A stretch of DNA of 64,000 nt, taken from assembly GCA_036725605.1 (NCBI GenBank), contig DAIMDW010000005.1, positions 124,001 through 188,000 on the forward strand, written 5' to 3'. The translations under genes and the position numbers were made by a program. Under the pieces are notes generated by a model. That model was not told the origin of the DNA and did not search any database. It saw nothing but the letters and a program-made list of their open reading frames with translations. This DNA is from CALBTQ01 sp036725605 (GTDB lineage: Bacteria; Lernaellota; Lernaellaia; Lernaellales; Lernaellaceae). This document shows, piece after piece, positions 26,845 through 35,246 of the stretch (the first letter of the stretch is position 1; each line of letters opens with the position of its first letter).

Positions 26845-27579
26845 TCAAAGGGATAAACGGCGCGGGCGCGGCAACAACCGCAGCCACAGCAATTGCGCAT
26901 AACGCCGGCCCATCCGCAGCAAACGGAAGTTGCTTTTGCCCTCTTGGCGATAGCGGTAGACCGTGGGGATTTCCGCGATGCGCGCGCCGGCGCGGTGCGC
27001 TTTGATCGCCATTTCCGGCGAGATCGTGAAATCGTGGCTGCGCAGATCCAGCGCCGCGGGCAGCGTCGCTTTCATGCCGCGAAAGGCGTTGGTGATATCG
27101 TGCGCCGCCATGCCGAACAGCAGCCGGGCCGTCCACGAATAGGTGTGCGAGAAAAACGATTTCACGCGGCCCAGCTCGCCGTAATCGCCGCCGCGCATCG
27201 CCCGCGAGGCGATGACCAGATCGTAGCCCTGTTCCAGCATCGTGAGCATGTTGCGGATGTCGTCGAAGCGGTCGGAGCGATCGGCCATCATCCAGATGAC
27301 GTACTTACCGCGCGCGGCCCGCGTGCCGTCCAGCAGCGTCGCGCCCATGCCGCGATTGCGTTCGTGCACCAGCACGCGCAACGCCGGCCAGGCCGTCGCC
27401 TGGCCAAGCAACAGCGCCGCGCTCTCGTCGTCGCTGCCGTCGTCCACCGCAATCGCCTCCAGGTCGATCGTCTGCGTCTCGGCCCAGGCGCGCAAATCGG
27501 TCACCAGCGCGTCCACGTTGCGTTCCTCGTTGTACACGGGGATGACGATCGACAGCGTCGGTTGCTCGCGCGAGGTCAT
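26845..27579 (-). CDS. Family 2 glycosyltransferase (polyprenyl-phosphate sugar synthase-like)
   Basis: A 244-residue protein from ATG 27579 (MTSREQPTLSIVIPVYNEE). It overlaps the stop of the upstream radical SAM gene as ATGA. GT-A motifs are clear: VDDGSDDESAALL for nucleotide binding, RNRGMGATLLDGTRAARG, and MMADRSDRFDDI in place of the DxD region. RYRQEGKSNFRLLRMGRRY near the end matches DPM1/GtrB-like enzymes that charge polyprenyl phosphate. No C-terminal membrane helices are present. It could supply the lipid-linked sugar used by the GT-C enzymes encoded downstream; that link is inference. Confidence 0.9.
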   Translation of the reverse strand: MTSREQPTLSIVIPVYNEERNVDALVTDLRAWAETQTIDLEAIAVDDGSDDESAALLLGQATAWPALRVLVHERNRGMGATLLDGTRAARGKYVIWMMADRSDRFDDIRNMLTMLEQGYDLVIASRAMRGGDYGELGRVKSFFSHTYSWTARLLFGMAAHDITNAFRGMKATLPAALDLRSHDFTISPEMAIKAHRAGARIAEIPTVYRYRQEGKSNFRLLRMGRRYAQLLWLRLLPRPRRLSL

Positions 27580-29018
27580 CGGCGCTCCCCGCCGCGCAGG
27601 CGCGTGAGCAAATCGCCCGCCAACATGGCGGCGCCCTGCAGCAATTCGCGGAAGGTGAACAGGCCCAGTCGCAAATGCCGCACGATGATGCGCGGGCGCA
27701 GGTAGAACTTGAGCATCGCGCGGCGCAGCAGGGCGTTGATTTGCGCGTGGCTCAGACCGGGCAGGCGCCACATCGCTTCGCCGGGCGCGGGCCGGTACTG
27801 GTTGTTGAATTGCCGCCACGGCAGATTGGGCGGGAAGGTGCCTTTGAATTGATCGTACAGCGGCGTGCCCGGGTAGGGCGTGACGCGCGCGAAGCTGGCG
27901 ACGTCGCAATCCAGGTCGAGCGCGAACTGAATCGTCCGGTTCGCCTCCTCTTCGGTTTCGTGCGGAAAGCCGATCATGAACACGCCGTAGGCCAGCAGCC
28001 CCACTTCCTTGGTCAGGCGCATCGCCTCGAAGGCCTGCCGCGGCGCCTGTTGCTTACGCGCCTCGCGCAGCAGCCGTTCGCTGCCGCTTTCGAAGCCGTA
28101 CAGCAAAAACAGGCAACCGGCGTCCTTGAGCGCCCGCAACAGTTCGCGGTCGGCCGTGTCGATGCGCACGGTCGAGAACCATTGCATCTCGTGCTGCAAG
28201 TCGCGCTCGCGCACCAACCGCGCAAACTCCAGCCCGTCGTTTTTGGTCAACGGAAAAATGCCGTCGACGAAACCGACGTTGCGCAAACCGAATTCCTCGT
28301 GCAGCCACTGAAACTCGTCGACGACGCTGACCATCTTGCGGCGCACGACCTTGGGTGTCCACAAATTCTGCGAACAATAGGTGCAGCGATTGGGGCAGCC
28401 CCGCGAGGCTTCCATCGCGCCCAACGGACCGCGAAACAGAAGGCGCGGCGGCGCCTGATAATCCTTGATGTTCAGCAGATGCCAGGCGGGCCGGGGCAGG
28501 CTGTCCAGGTCCTTGAGCTGCGGCGCAACCTCGGCCGGAATCACCTCGTCGCCGTCGCGATACGCCAGACCGGGGATGTCCGCAAGCGAGCGCCCGGCGT
28601 CGAGCGCGGCCAGCAATTTCCCGAAGGTGATTTCGCCCTCGCCACGCACGATCGAATCGATCGGCAGCGCGCGCAGCAGCTCGTCGGCGAAATACGAGGC
28701 GTGCGAATTGCCCAGCACGATGTGCGTTTGCGGACGCGCCTGTTTCACCCCGCGCACAATGGCCTCGATCATCGGCAGGTTCGGCGACAGGCACCCGATG
28801 CCCAGCACGTCGATCGCGTGATTGCGCACGAACTGCACGATCTGCGCGGCCGAACGTTGCGAGGCGTACTGGTCCTCGGCGTAGGTCTGATGCCCCGCCG
28901 CTTCGGCGACGGCGGCCAGCCTGGCCAGCCCGCACGGCGCCATCGGCAGCATCGATTGACTGTACGCCCCCGCGGCGACTTCGCGCGGCGAGGATGGATT
29001 GAGTAGAAAAACCCGCAT
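27576..29018 (-). CDS. B12-binding-type radical SAM protein
   Basis: A 480-residue protein from ATG 29018 (MRVFLLNPSSPREVAAG). The N-terminal B12-type domain (~1-150) contains VLGNSHASYFADELL and IVRGEGEITFGKLLAAL. The radical SAM motif CPNRCTYC is at Cys208, Cys212 and Cys215, followed by FVDGIFPLTKNDG and LYGFESGSERLLREARKQ. It is translationally coupled (ATGA) to the downstream GT2 gene and follows the polytopic membrane gene by 37 bp. Reaction unknown. Confidence 0.92.
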   Translation of the reverse strand: MRVFLLNPSSPREVAAGAYSQSMLPMAPCGLARLAAVAEAAGHQTYAEDQYASQRSAAQIVQFVRNHAIDVLGIGCLSPNLPMIEAIVRGVKQARPQTHIVLGNSHASYFADELLRALPIDSIVRGEGEITFGKLLAALDAGRSLADIPGLAYRDGDEVIPAEVAPQLKDLDSLPRPAWHLLNIKDYQAPPRLLFRGPLGAMEASRGCPNRCTYCSQNLWTPKVVRRKMVSVVDEFQWLHEEFGLRNVGFVDGIFPLTKNDGLEFARLVRERDLQHEMQWFSTVRIDTADRELLRALKDAGCLFLLYGFESGSERLLREARKQQAPRQAFEAMRLTKEVGLLAYGVFMIGFPHETEEEANRTIQFALDLDCDVASFARVTPYPGTPLYDQFKGTFPPNLPWRQFNNQYRPAPGEAMWRLPGLSHAQINALLRRAMLKFYLRPRIIVRHLRLGLFTFRELLQGAAMLAGDLLTRLRGGERR

Positions 29019-29055
29019 CGTTGAAGTGTAGCCCCGGCGCGCCCGGCGGCGCAAG

Positions 29056-30918
29056 TTAAGGCGGTGGTCCGTGCAGGAAAAAGTAATCGAGCGGCAGCGT
29101 GGGCATCGGACGGGACGGATCGTTGACGATCTCCGCCGCGCCGGCGACGTCGCGCAGTTCGATGAAGCCGAAGCCGTCCAGCGGGCTGCGCTGCCGCCGC
29201 AACTGTCCCGCGCCCCGCAACGACAGGCTGTCGTAATAGTGATAGGCCAGAACGATCCGCCCTTGTTCGTCGGGAACCAGGTCGCTCAGACGCAGCCGAT
29301 TGCGCGCGGCCGCGACCTTTCCCGATCCCGCCAGGAACCACGACGGCTCGCGTTCGACGCCAAAAATTTCGAGACAATCGATCGTCCGCAGCGGCGTGTA
29401 CAGCGCCGGCCGCGCGTGCAGCGCTTGCTTGAGCCGTTCGCTGTAGGCGACCACCCACCCGATGTTGTACGCCGCCAGCAGGCGACGATGCGCCGCTTCG
29501 CCCAACGTCGTCAGGTCGTGCGCGCCCAGGCGGCCTTCCAGCAAATAGGCCTGGTAGAGCACGTTGGCCGATTCGGTCGAAGGCAGCGCGACGTACTGGC
29601 GCGGCACGTCGTACGCCAGCAGCGAGGACGGATCCACCCCCAGCGGTTGCCGGTCGGGCCGGCCGCTGGCTTCCAGCGCGATGCGCGCGCGATCGTCGGT
29701 GTTCTCACGCAACCAGCCGGCAAGCTCGCGGTAGGTCGCGGGCGGCTCGTTGACGAAGGGCTGATGCGGGAAGAGCGCATAAAACAAAACCAGTTGCGCC
29801 GCCAGCGCCGCCGCCGCGCCGTAGGCGAACCGTTGCCGATTCGGCGTGCGCTCGATGCGCCAACCGGCCAGCACGAACAGGATCGGCGGCAGCACGTCCA
29901 GCAAACGCGTCGGGAAGAAGCCGGTCAGAATCCGCACCAGCGACATCGCCGCGACGATCGACATTAACAAAACGGCGAGCGCCGCCAGGTCGCGCAGCGG
30001 CGCGGGCAATTCGTCGCGCAGCCGTTTGCGCCACGGCGACGCGGCCAGCGCCAATAAGATCAAGGGTTGCAGCAGGGCGACCATTAAAAAGACCAGTCCG
30101 CCGCTGCCGTGCCAGTCGACCGGAAAGGCGACGAAAATTTCCGCGTTGAACGGCAGCGCGGCCAGGTGAAAACGCACGAACGGTCCCAGCCACGACCAAT
30201 TGAGCGCCGCCGCGCCGATCGTCGCCGCCGCCATGCCGATCAACGGCAACGGCCGCGCCAGCGTCCGGCGGCCGCGCAGCAACAGCACGAACGCGGCGAA
30301 GAAAAACAATAGCCCCTGCTCGATGTGCCACCAGCACAACAGCGTGCCCGCCGCGAAAAGAACCGGCGGCCAGCGCCACGGTTTTTCGCGGGCCGTCGCC
30401 AGCAGCGCCAGCGCGTAAAACAGCAGCGGCGTGGCCGAAAAATACATGCCCATGCTGGCGCGGATGAACGAGTAGCGCAGCGAAAAGAAATTCATCAGCA
30501 CCGTGGCCAGCATCGCTCCCGCCGCGGCGAAAGGCCCCAAACCGAACCGGCGCGCGGCCGCGTAGGTCAGCCACGGGAAGGCGACGAAAAACAAAAGCAG
30601 AATCGTCTTGATCGTCACCGCCGCCGGCCATCCGGTCGCCGCGCCGATCAACGACGGCAGGTTGTGCGCGATGATCGTGGCGCCGGGGTTGAGCAACAGC
30701 CCGGCCGCGAACGTCGGATCGTACCCCCAGAACACGCCGGTTTCCGCGATGAATCGCGCGGTCTGATCGGACTGATAAAAATATTTCGGATAGTTTTCCT
30801 GGTACAGCGGCGCGGTCGAAAAGAAGGCCCACGAACCCAGACGCGCGCCCAGCAGCACCAACGCCAGGGCGGTCACCAGCAACGGCGCCGCCCAGGCCTT
30901 TCGCATAGGCGTGGGCAT
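29056..30918 (-). CDS. Large polytopic membrane protein of unknown function
   Basis: About 620 residues from ATG 30918 (MPTPMRKAWAAPLLVTAL; ATG 30906 is an alternative). At least eleven hydrophobic helices run to residue ~410, then a soluble segment of about 200 residues rich in beta strands (LLAYDVPRQYVALPSTESA; IVLAYHYYDSLSLRGAG). The overall shape is like large GT-C or YfhO-type proteins, but the early acidic motif of GT-C enzymes is not obvious; the first loop reads ENYPKYFYQSDQTARF. It is the first gene of the minus-strand run and is divergent from the SGNH gene across 203 bp. Confidence 0.82.
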   Translation of the reverse strand: MPTPMRKAWAAPLLVTALALVLLGARLGSWAFFSTAPLYQENYPKYFYQSDQTARFIAETGVFWGYDPTFAAGLLLNPGATIIAHNLPSLIGAATGWPAAVTIKTILLLFFVAFPWLTYAAARRFGLGPFAAAGAMLATVLMNFFSLRYSFIRASMGMYFSATPLLFYALALLATAREKPWRWPPVLFAAGTLLCWWHIEQGLLFFFAAFVLLLRGRRTLARPLPLIGMAAATIGAAALNWSWLGPFVRFHLAALPFNAEIFVAFPVDWHGSGGLVFLMVALLQPLILLALAASPWRKRLRDELPAPLRDLAALAVLLMSIVAAMSLVRILTGFFPTRLLDVLPPILFVLAGWRIERTPNRQRFAYGAAAALAAQLVLFYALFPHQPFVNEPPATYRELAGWLRENTDDRARIALEASGRPDRQPLGVDPSSLLAYDVPRQYVALPSTESANVLYQAYLLEGRLGAHDLTTLGEAAHRRLLAAYNIGWVVAYSERLKQALHARPALYTPLRTIDCLEIFGVEREPSWFLAGSGKVAAARNRLRLSDLVPDEQGRIVLAYHYYDSLSLRGAGQLRRQRSPLDGFGFIELRDVAGAAEIVNDPSRPMPTLPLDYFFLHGPPP

Positions 30919-31121
30919 ATTCGCCGTGGTCGACGCGCCGCGAGCGTTTGGCAAAAGGCGATCCTTTCCGCATCGGGGGATGATTTCTCCGAAATTATGC
31001 GGCAGGGCGCGGCGCACGACAAGGCGGCGGCGTATTCATCCGATCCGCCACGCGACGGTTGCTTGAAAACGCGCATCGTTCCGTCTATCGTTGATCATCG
31101 GCAATAACGGCGGAAGGTGAA

Positions 31122-32123
31122 ATGGCGCGGCGACGCACGAGCGGATCGTTTACGCGCAAGCTGCTGACGGCGGTGCTCGCCCTCGTGGCGGCGCTGGCGG
31201 TGAGCGAGATCGTCGTGCGCGCGTTCTCCTTCGACTGGCGCTACGCGAAAAAGCTGTTGTATTACCAGAACGCCGATCTCGACGCCCACGAGCCGGTCGA
31301 CGATCCGGAACTGCTCTTCCGCCTCAAGCCGGGCGACTATTCCTTCGAAACGCACCACGTGTTCGTCAACCGATCGCGGGCGCGCAGCCCGGAACGGCCG
31401 CCCGCCAAGCCCGCCGGCGCGTTTCGCGTTCTGGTGTACGGCGGCTCGAACGTCTACGGCTCGCTGCTCGAGGACGACCGGACCTGGCCCGCGCAGTTGG
31501 AGCATAAACTCGCCGCCACGCACCGGACGCCGATCGAGGTGTGGAACTTCGGTACGTCCTCGTACGTCAGCGGCCAGATGGCCCGCCTGGCGGAAATTAC
31601 CGACCGCGCGTTGGCCGCCGACGTCGTGCTGCTGGCGATGACCAACGCCGGCAGTCGCGCGTTTTTGATGGGTCGGCCGGTCGAGCCGCTCTTCGCCAAA
31701 TACCCGCAACTGTGGCGCGAGCTGGTCATTCCCTCCCGCCTGCACAAGCTGCCCGGCGGACTCGACACGACGCTGTTGCGCCATTGGCGGTTCTATCGCC
31801 TGACCATGCTCGCCGCGACCGAAAAGGTCGGTCCGGCGCGACAGGTGGACGAGCAGCGCATGGAAGACGAGAACATCGACAAGATCCGCCGCTACATTTT
31901 TCAGGCGAAAAAATACACGCAGGTGGCCATGTTCATCTGTCCGGCCGCCTCCGCCGAAATTTTCAAGTACCACCACGAGAACCTCGACATCCCCGTCTGC
32001 ACGCTGACCGCCGCGGGAAAGCCCGAGGAATACGGCAAGCTGCATCCGCCCGCGCACGTCATGGCGTGGTACGCCGACGAACTGGCGGCCTGGATGGACC
32101 GCAGTCTGCATCTGCCCGATTAG
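31122..32123 (+). CDS. Membrane-anchored SGNH/GDSL-like hydrolase
   Basis: A 333-residue protein from ATG 31122 (MARRRTSGSFTRKLLTAVL). One N-terminal membrane helix (~12-32) is followed by a periplasmic SGNH domain. Block I reads LVYGGSNVYGSLLEDDRTWPAQL with Ser in GGS instead of GDS. A Gly (WNFGTSSY) and an Asn (LAMTNAG) stand where blocks II and III should be. The end has KLHPPAHVMAWYADELAAWM, where the His pair may give the catalytic His. Family members remove or transfer O-acyl groups. Its TAG stop overlaps the TAA stop of the convergent propeller gene. Confidence 0.82.
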   Translation: MARRRTSGSFTRKLLTAVLALVAALAVSEIVVRAFSFDWRYAKKLLYYQNADLDAHEPVDDPELLFRLKPGDYSFETHHVFVNRSRARSPERPPAKPAGAFRVLVYGGSNVYGSLLEDDRTWPAQLEHKLAATHRTPIEVWNFGTSSYVSGQMARLAEITDRALAADVVLLAMTNAGSRAFLMGRPVEPLFAKYPQLWRELVIPSRLHKLPGGLDTTLLRHWRFYRLTMLAATEKVGPARQVDEQRMEDENIDKIRRYIFQAKKYTQVAMFICPAASAEIFKYHHENLDIPVCTLTAAGKPEEYGKLHPPAHVMAWYADELAAWMDRSLHLPD

Positions 32124-33625
32124 CGGAATTTGAAACGGAACACGCCCAACGACGAGGCGCACACGACGCGGTCGTCACCGGGGGCGATGTGCAGGGACCG
32201 TACGCGCGAACCGACGAACACCTTGCGGTGCAGTTCCATCTCCGGCACGCGGATTTGATAGAGGTAGCCGTCGAAATACCCGGCGACGAACAGCATGCGG
32301 CAATCGTCGCTCAGGCGCATGAAGCGCACGCCCGCCGCCAGCTTGAGCGTTTTGAGGACGCGCGGATTGTCCAGATCGAGTTGCCGGATTTCGCCCAGCG
32401 ACGGCAGGCTCAGATACAGCCGGCGGCGCGGCGCGTCGATCGCCAGGCGAATTTCGAAATCGGGAGCCCACATGGTGAAGCGGACGGTATCGGTGTGCAG
32501 ATCGATCCAGCGCACCCGGCCCCAGGTCGTGGCGATCAGCACGTTGTTTTGCTCGTCGCGCAACGCGTCGCGGCTGGCGTTGGCCGGAATGAAGCGGTCG
32601 AAGGTGAAATCGTCCAGCTTGAACACGCCGATGTCGCCGGTGAAATCGTCGCCGGTGTACACCAGGCGCTGCGCGGGATCCAAAAACAAATTGGTGAACA
32701 CGCGTCCGGGCTCGTGCACGTTGGCCAGGGTGTTCAGCGTGCGATCGTCGACAACGACGATCCGCTGGTTCTCGGCCTCGGCGAAAATCAGGTGATTCGC
32801 CTGGATGTCGTACAACACGCTGTCGCCGGCGTTGTGCTCGGCCAGGGTTTCGAAATCGGCCCGACCGGTAGGCAGGGCGATGATCGAATTGGCGTTGCCG
32901 ACCAGCGTGTAGGTGCCGGCCATGTTGTCGGCGGCGAACCGGGCGAGGGCGAAATTTTTTTGCCAGACGTCGGGCTGGACGTCCTGCAAAGTCAACACCG
33001 GCTCCAGACGCGGTTCGTCGAGCGCCCGCCGCAGATCGTTCGGCTCGCTGCCGAAATAGAAAACGCCCAGCCGGCTGATCAGCAGAATGATCGTCGCGGC
33101 GAACAACAGGGCCGGGCGGCCGATCCGGCGCGGCGAAGCGAATATGACGCCGGCGCCGCCGAGCAAAACCGCGATCACGATCGCCGCGCGCGAAATGCGA
33201 TAGGGCATGCTGAAGGCGTACATCGTGGCGATGGCCAGCATCATGAACAGCAGAAAACGGCTTTCCCGCCGGCGGTACAGCAACCAGAGCATGAGCATCA
33301 CGAAGGCCAGGACCATCACGAAAAAGACACCGTCCAGGATGATGACGTAATAGCTCAGCAGCGCCGCCCAGGCGCCGACCGCGACGTAATAGACCACGGC
33401 CAACACGCGATGCAGGCGCGGCAGCTTGCGCACCAGCAGCACTTTAACGAATACCGCCAGCGCCAGCACGATCGCCGCGTTGAACATCGGCATCCAGGTG
33501 AGGGCGACGACGTCGAACGGCGCCAGGTGGGTCACGTAGCAGACGAAGGCCGTGGCGGCGACCGCCGGCGTTTCCAGCCAGGCGGGCAGTCGCAGGGAAT
33601 ATTCGGTGTTCGGCGTTTCGTCCAT
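32120..33625 (-). CDS. Membrane beta-propeller protein, paralogue D
   Basis: A 501-residue protein from ATG 33625 (MDETPNTEYSLRLPAWLE). The N-terminal ~190 residues have six to seven hydrophobic helices. The propeller-like domain shows RFAADNMAGTYTLVGNAN, VFTNLFLDPAQRLVYTGDDF, TGDIGVFKLDDF and a closing blade VGSRVRSLHIAPGDDRVV with SSLGVFRFKF. Paralogue E, 38 bp upstream, shares nearly every one of these blocks. No catalytic residues were recognised. Confidence 0.85.
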   Translation of the reverse strand: MDETPNTEYSLRLPAWLETPAVAATAFVCYVTHLAPFDVVALTWMPMFNAAIVLALAVFVKVLLVRKLPRLHRVLAVVYYVAVGAWAALLSYYVIILDGVFFVMVLAFVMLMLWLLYRRRESRFLLFMMLAIATMYAFSMPYRISRAAIVIAVLLGGAGVIFASPRRIGRPALLFAATIILLISRLGVFYFGSEPNDLRRALDEPRLEPVLTLQDVQPDVWQKNFALARFAADNMAGTYTLVGNANSIIALPTGRADFETLAEHNAGDSVLYDIQANHLIFAEAENQRIVVVDDRTLNTLANVHEPGRVFTNLFLDPAQRLVYTGDDFTGDIGVFKLDDFTFDRFIPANASRDALRDEQNNVLIATTWGRVRWIDLHTDTVRFTMWAPDFEIRLAIDAPRRRLYLSLPSLGEIRQLDLDNPRVLKTLKLAAGVRFMRLSDDCRMLFVAGYFDGYLYQIRVPEMELHRKVFVGSRVRSLHIAPGDDRVVCASSLGVFRFKFR

Positions 33626-33663
33626 CTTCGTTTCACTGTTTGAAGTCACGGCAGTATAGCCAA

Positions 33664-35202
33664 TCAGGGTTGAAACTGGAACTGGGGAACCAGCGTGGCG
33701 AAGTCGTAACGGAACGCGCCCAACGACGAAGTGAACAGCACCTTGCCGCTGCCCGGCGCGATGTGCAGCGTGCGCACGCGCGGTCCGGCGTAGAGGCGCT
33801 GCGCGACGCTGAAATCGGTCGCGTCCAATTGATAGAGGTTGCCTTTGAAATACCCGGCCGCGAACAGCCAACGTCCGTCTTCGCTCAGCGTCAGGTAGCG
33901 AATGCCCTTTTCGATGTTCGCCTTGGCTTCCACGATGCCCTTGTCCAGGTTGACGCGCCAGATGCGCCCGGTGCTGGGCGCGGAGATATACAGCTTGCGT
34001 CGCGCCTCGTCCATCGCCAGATGCAGGTGCACGTCGGGGACGAACAGTTTGCGGATCGTTTCGCCGGTGTGCGCGTCGATCCAACGCACGAAGCACCAGC
34101 GCGAGGCGATCAGCAGGCCGGTGTGATTGTCGATCATCGCGTCGCTGCTCGCGCCGGCGGGCAAAAAGGCGGTGAAGCGGCTTTCCGGCAGCGAATAGAC
34201 GCCGATGTCGCGCGTGTAATCGTCGCCGGTGAACACCAGCCGATGCGTGCGGTCGCACCATAGGTTGGTGAAGGCGCGCCCCGGAAAACGCTCGCGGGTC
34301 CGTTCCTGCAGCGTGGCGTCGTCGAGCACGACGAACTCGTTCGTTTCGTACCCGGCGATGATCATCCGTCGCCCCGACGGATCGTAGGTCATGGCATCGG
34401 CGCTGCGTCCTTCGATCAACACCTGCGGTCCGTGGCCGAGCGGATCGATCGCCACCGTCGCCGCGTCGCCGCCCAGGATCGTGCGCGTGCCGGGCGTGTT
34501 GTCGGCGGCGAAGCGCAGTTGCCGCCCCAGCGCCGCCAGGGTTTCCGGCGGACCTTTGTCCAGCGACACGATGCGCTGCACGTTGGGTTGCGTATACACC
34601 TGCGCGGCCAGGTCCGGATCGCCGCCGTAGTAAAAATGACCCAGCCGCAAAAAGAGCACGGCCAGCACCGCCGCGTAAAACAACGCCGCGCGCCCGACGA
34701 TCCGCACGTCGAGCAACAACATGCCCGGCAACAGCACCACCGCCAGCAGCACGCTCAATTTTTCCACCGGCGTGTTGGGCATGAAATGCAGCAACACCAG
34801 CGGCGGAATCGCGAACAGCACCAGCAGCCACCGTTTTCGTTCATGCACGGCCAGCACGTAGGCCAGCCCGATCGTGTAGATGACGGCCAGCAGGGCGAAG
34901 AGCGGATCGAAAAACGAAATGTAATAGGCCAGCGCCAGCGCCCACAGGCTCGCCAGCGGGTAATACAGCCAGCCCATCACCGCGACGAAACGGGGAAAGC
35001 GCAGCCGCAGAGCGTTGCGCAGCAGGGTGAAGCCCAACAGCGCCGCCACGATCCACGGCAGGGGAAAGATGAACACGGCGATCACCAGCAGCAGCGGCAG
35101 CCATTGCACGGCGAAACAAAACGCGCCCACCAGCGTGGCGGCCAGCAAGACCACCGTGCGCGGCAGGAAAGCGCTTTGTTCTTCGGCTGTAAAGCGAGGC
35201 AT
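33664..35202 (-). CDS. Membrane beta-propeller protein, paralogue E
   Basis: A 512-residue protein from ATG 35202 (MPRFTAEEQSAFLPRTVV). About seven N-terminal helices (~15-185) precede the propeller-like domain: RFAADNTPGTRTILGGDA, AFTNLWCDRTHRLVFTGDDY, TRDIGVYSLPES and the last blade AGPRVRTLHIAPGSGKVL with SSLGAFRYDF. D and E are the closest pair in the family. It starts 44 bp after the sulfatase-like lipoprotein gene and is probably in its operon. Confidence 0.86.
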   Translation of the reverse strand: MPRFTAEEQSAFLPRTVVLLAATLVGAFCFAVQWLPLLLVIAVFIFPLPWIVAALLGFTLLRNALRLRFPRFVAVMGWLYYPLASLWALALAYYISFFDPLFALLAVIYTIGLAYVLAVHERKRWLLVLFAIPPLVLLHFMPNTPVEKLSVLLAVVLLPGMLLLDVRIVGRAALFYAAVLAVLFLRLGHFYYGGDPDLAAQVYTQPNVQRIVSLDKGPPETLAALGRQLRFAADNTPGTRTILGGDAATVAIDPLGHGPQVLIEGRSADAMTYDPSGRRMIIAGYETNEFVVLDDATLQERTRERFPGRAFTNLWCDRTHRLVFTGDDYTRDIGVYSLPESRFTAFLPAGASSDAMIDNHTGLLIASRWCFVRWIDAHTGETIRKLFVPDVHLHLAMDEARRKLYISAPSTGRIWRVNLDKGIVEAKANIEKGIRYLTLSEDGRWLFAAGYFKGNLYQLDATDFSVAQRLYAGPRVRTLHIAPGSGKVLFTSSLGAFRYDFATLVPQFQFQP

Positions 35203-35246
35203 GAAGCGAGGCTAGCCAAGCCGGGCGGGCCAGTCAAGATATTCGT

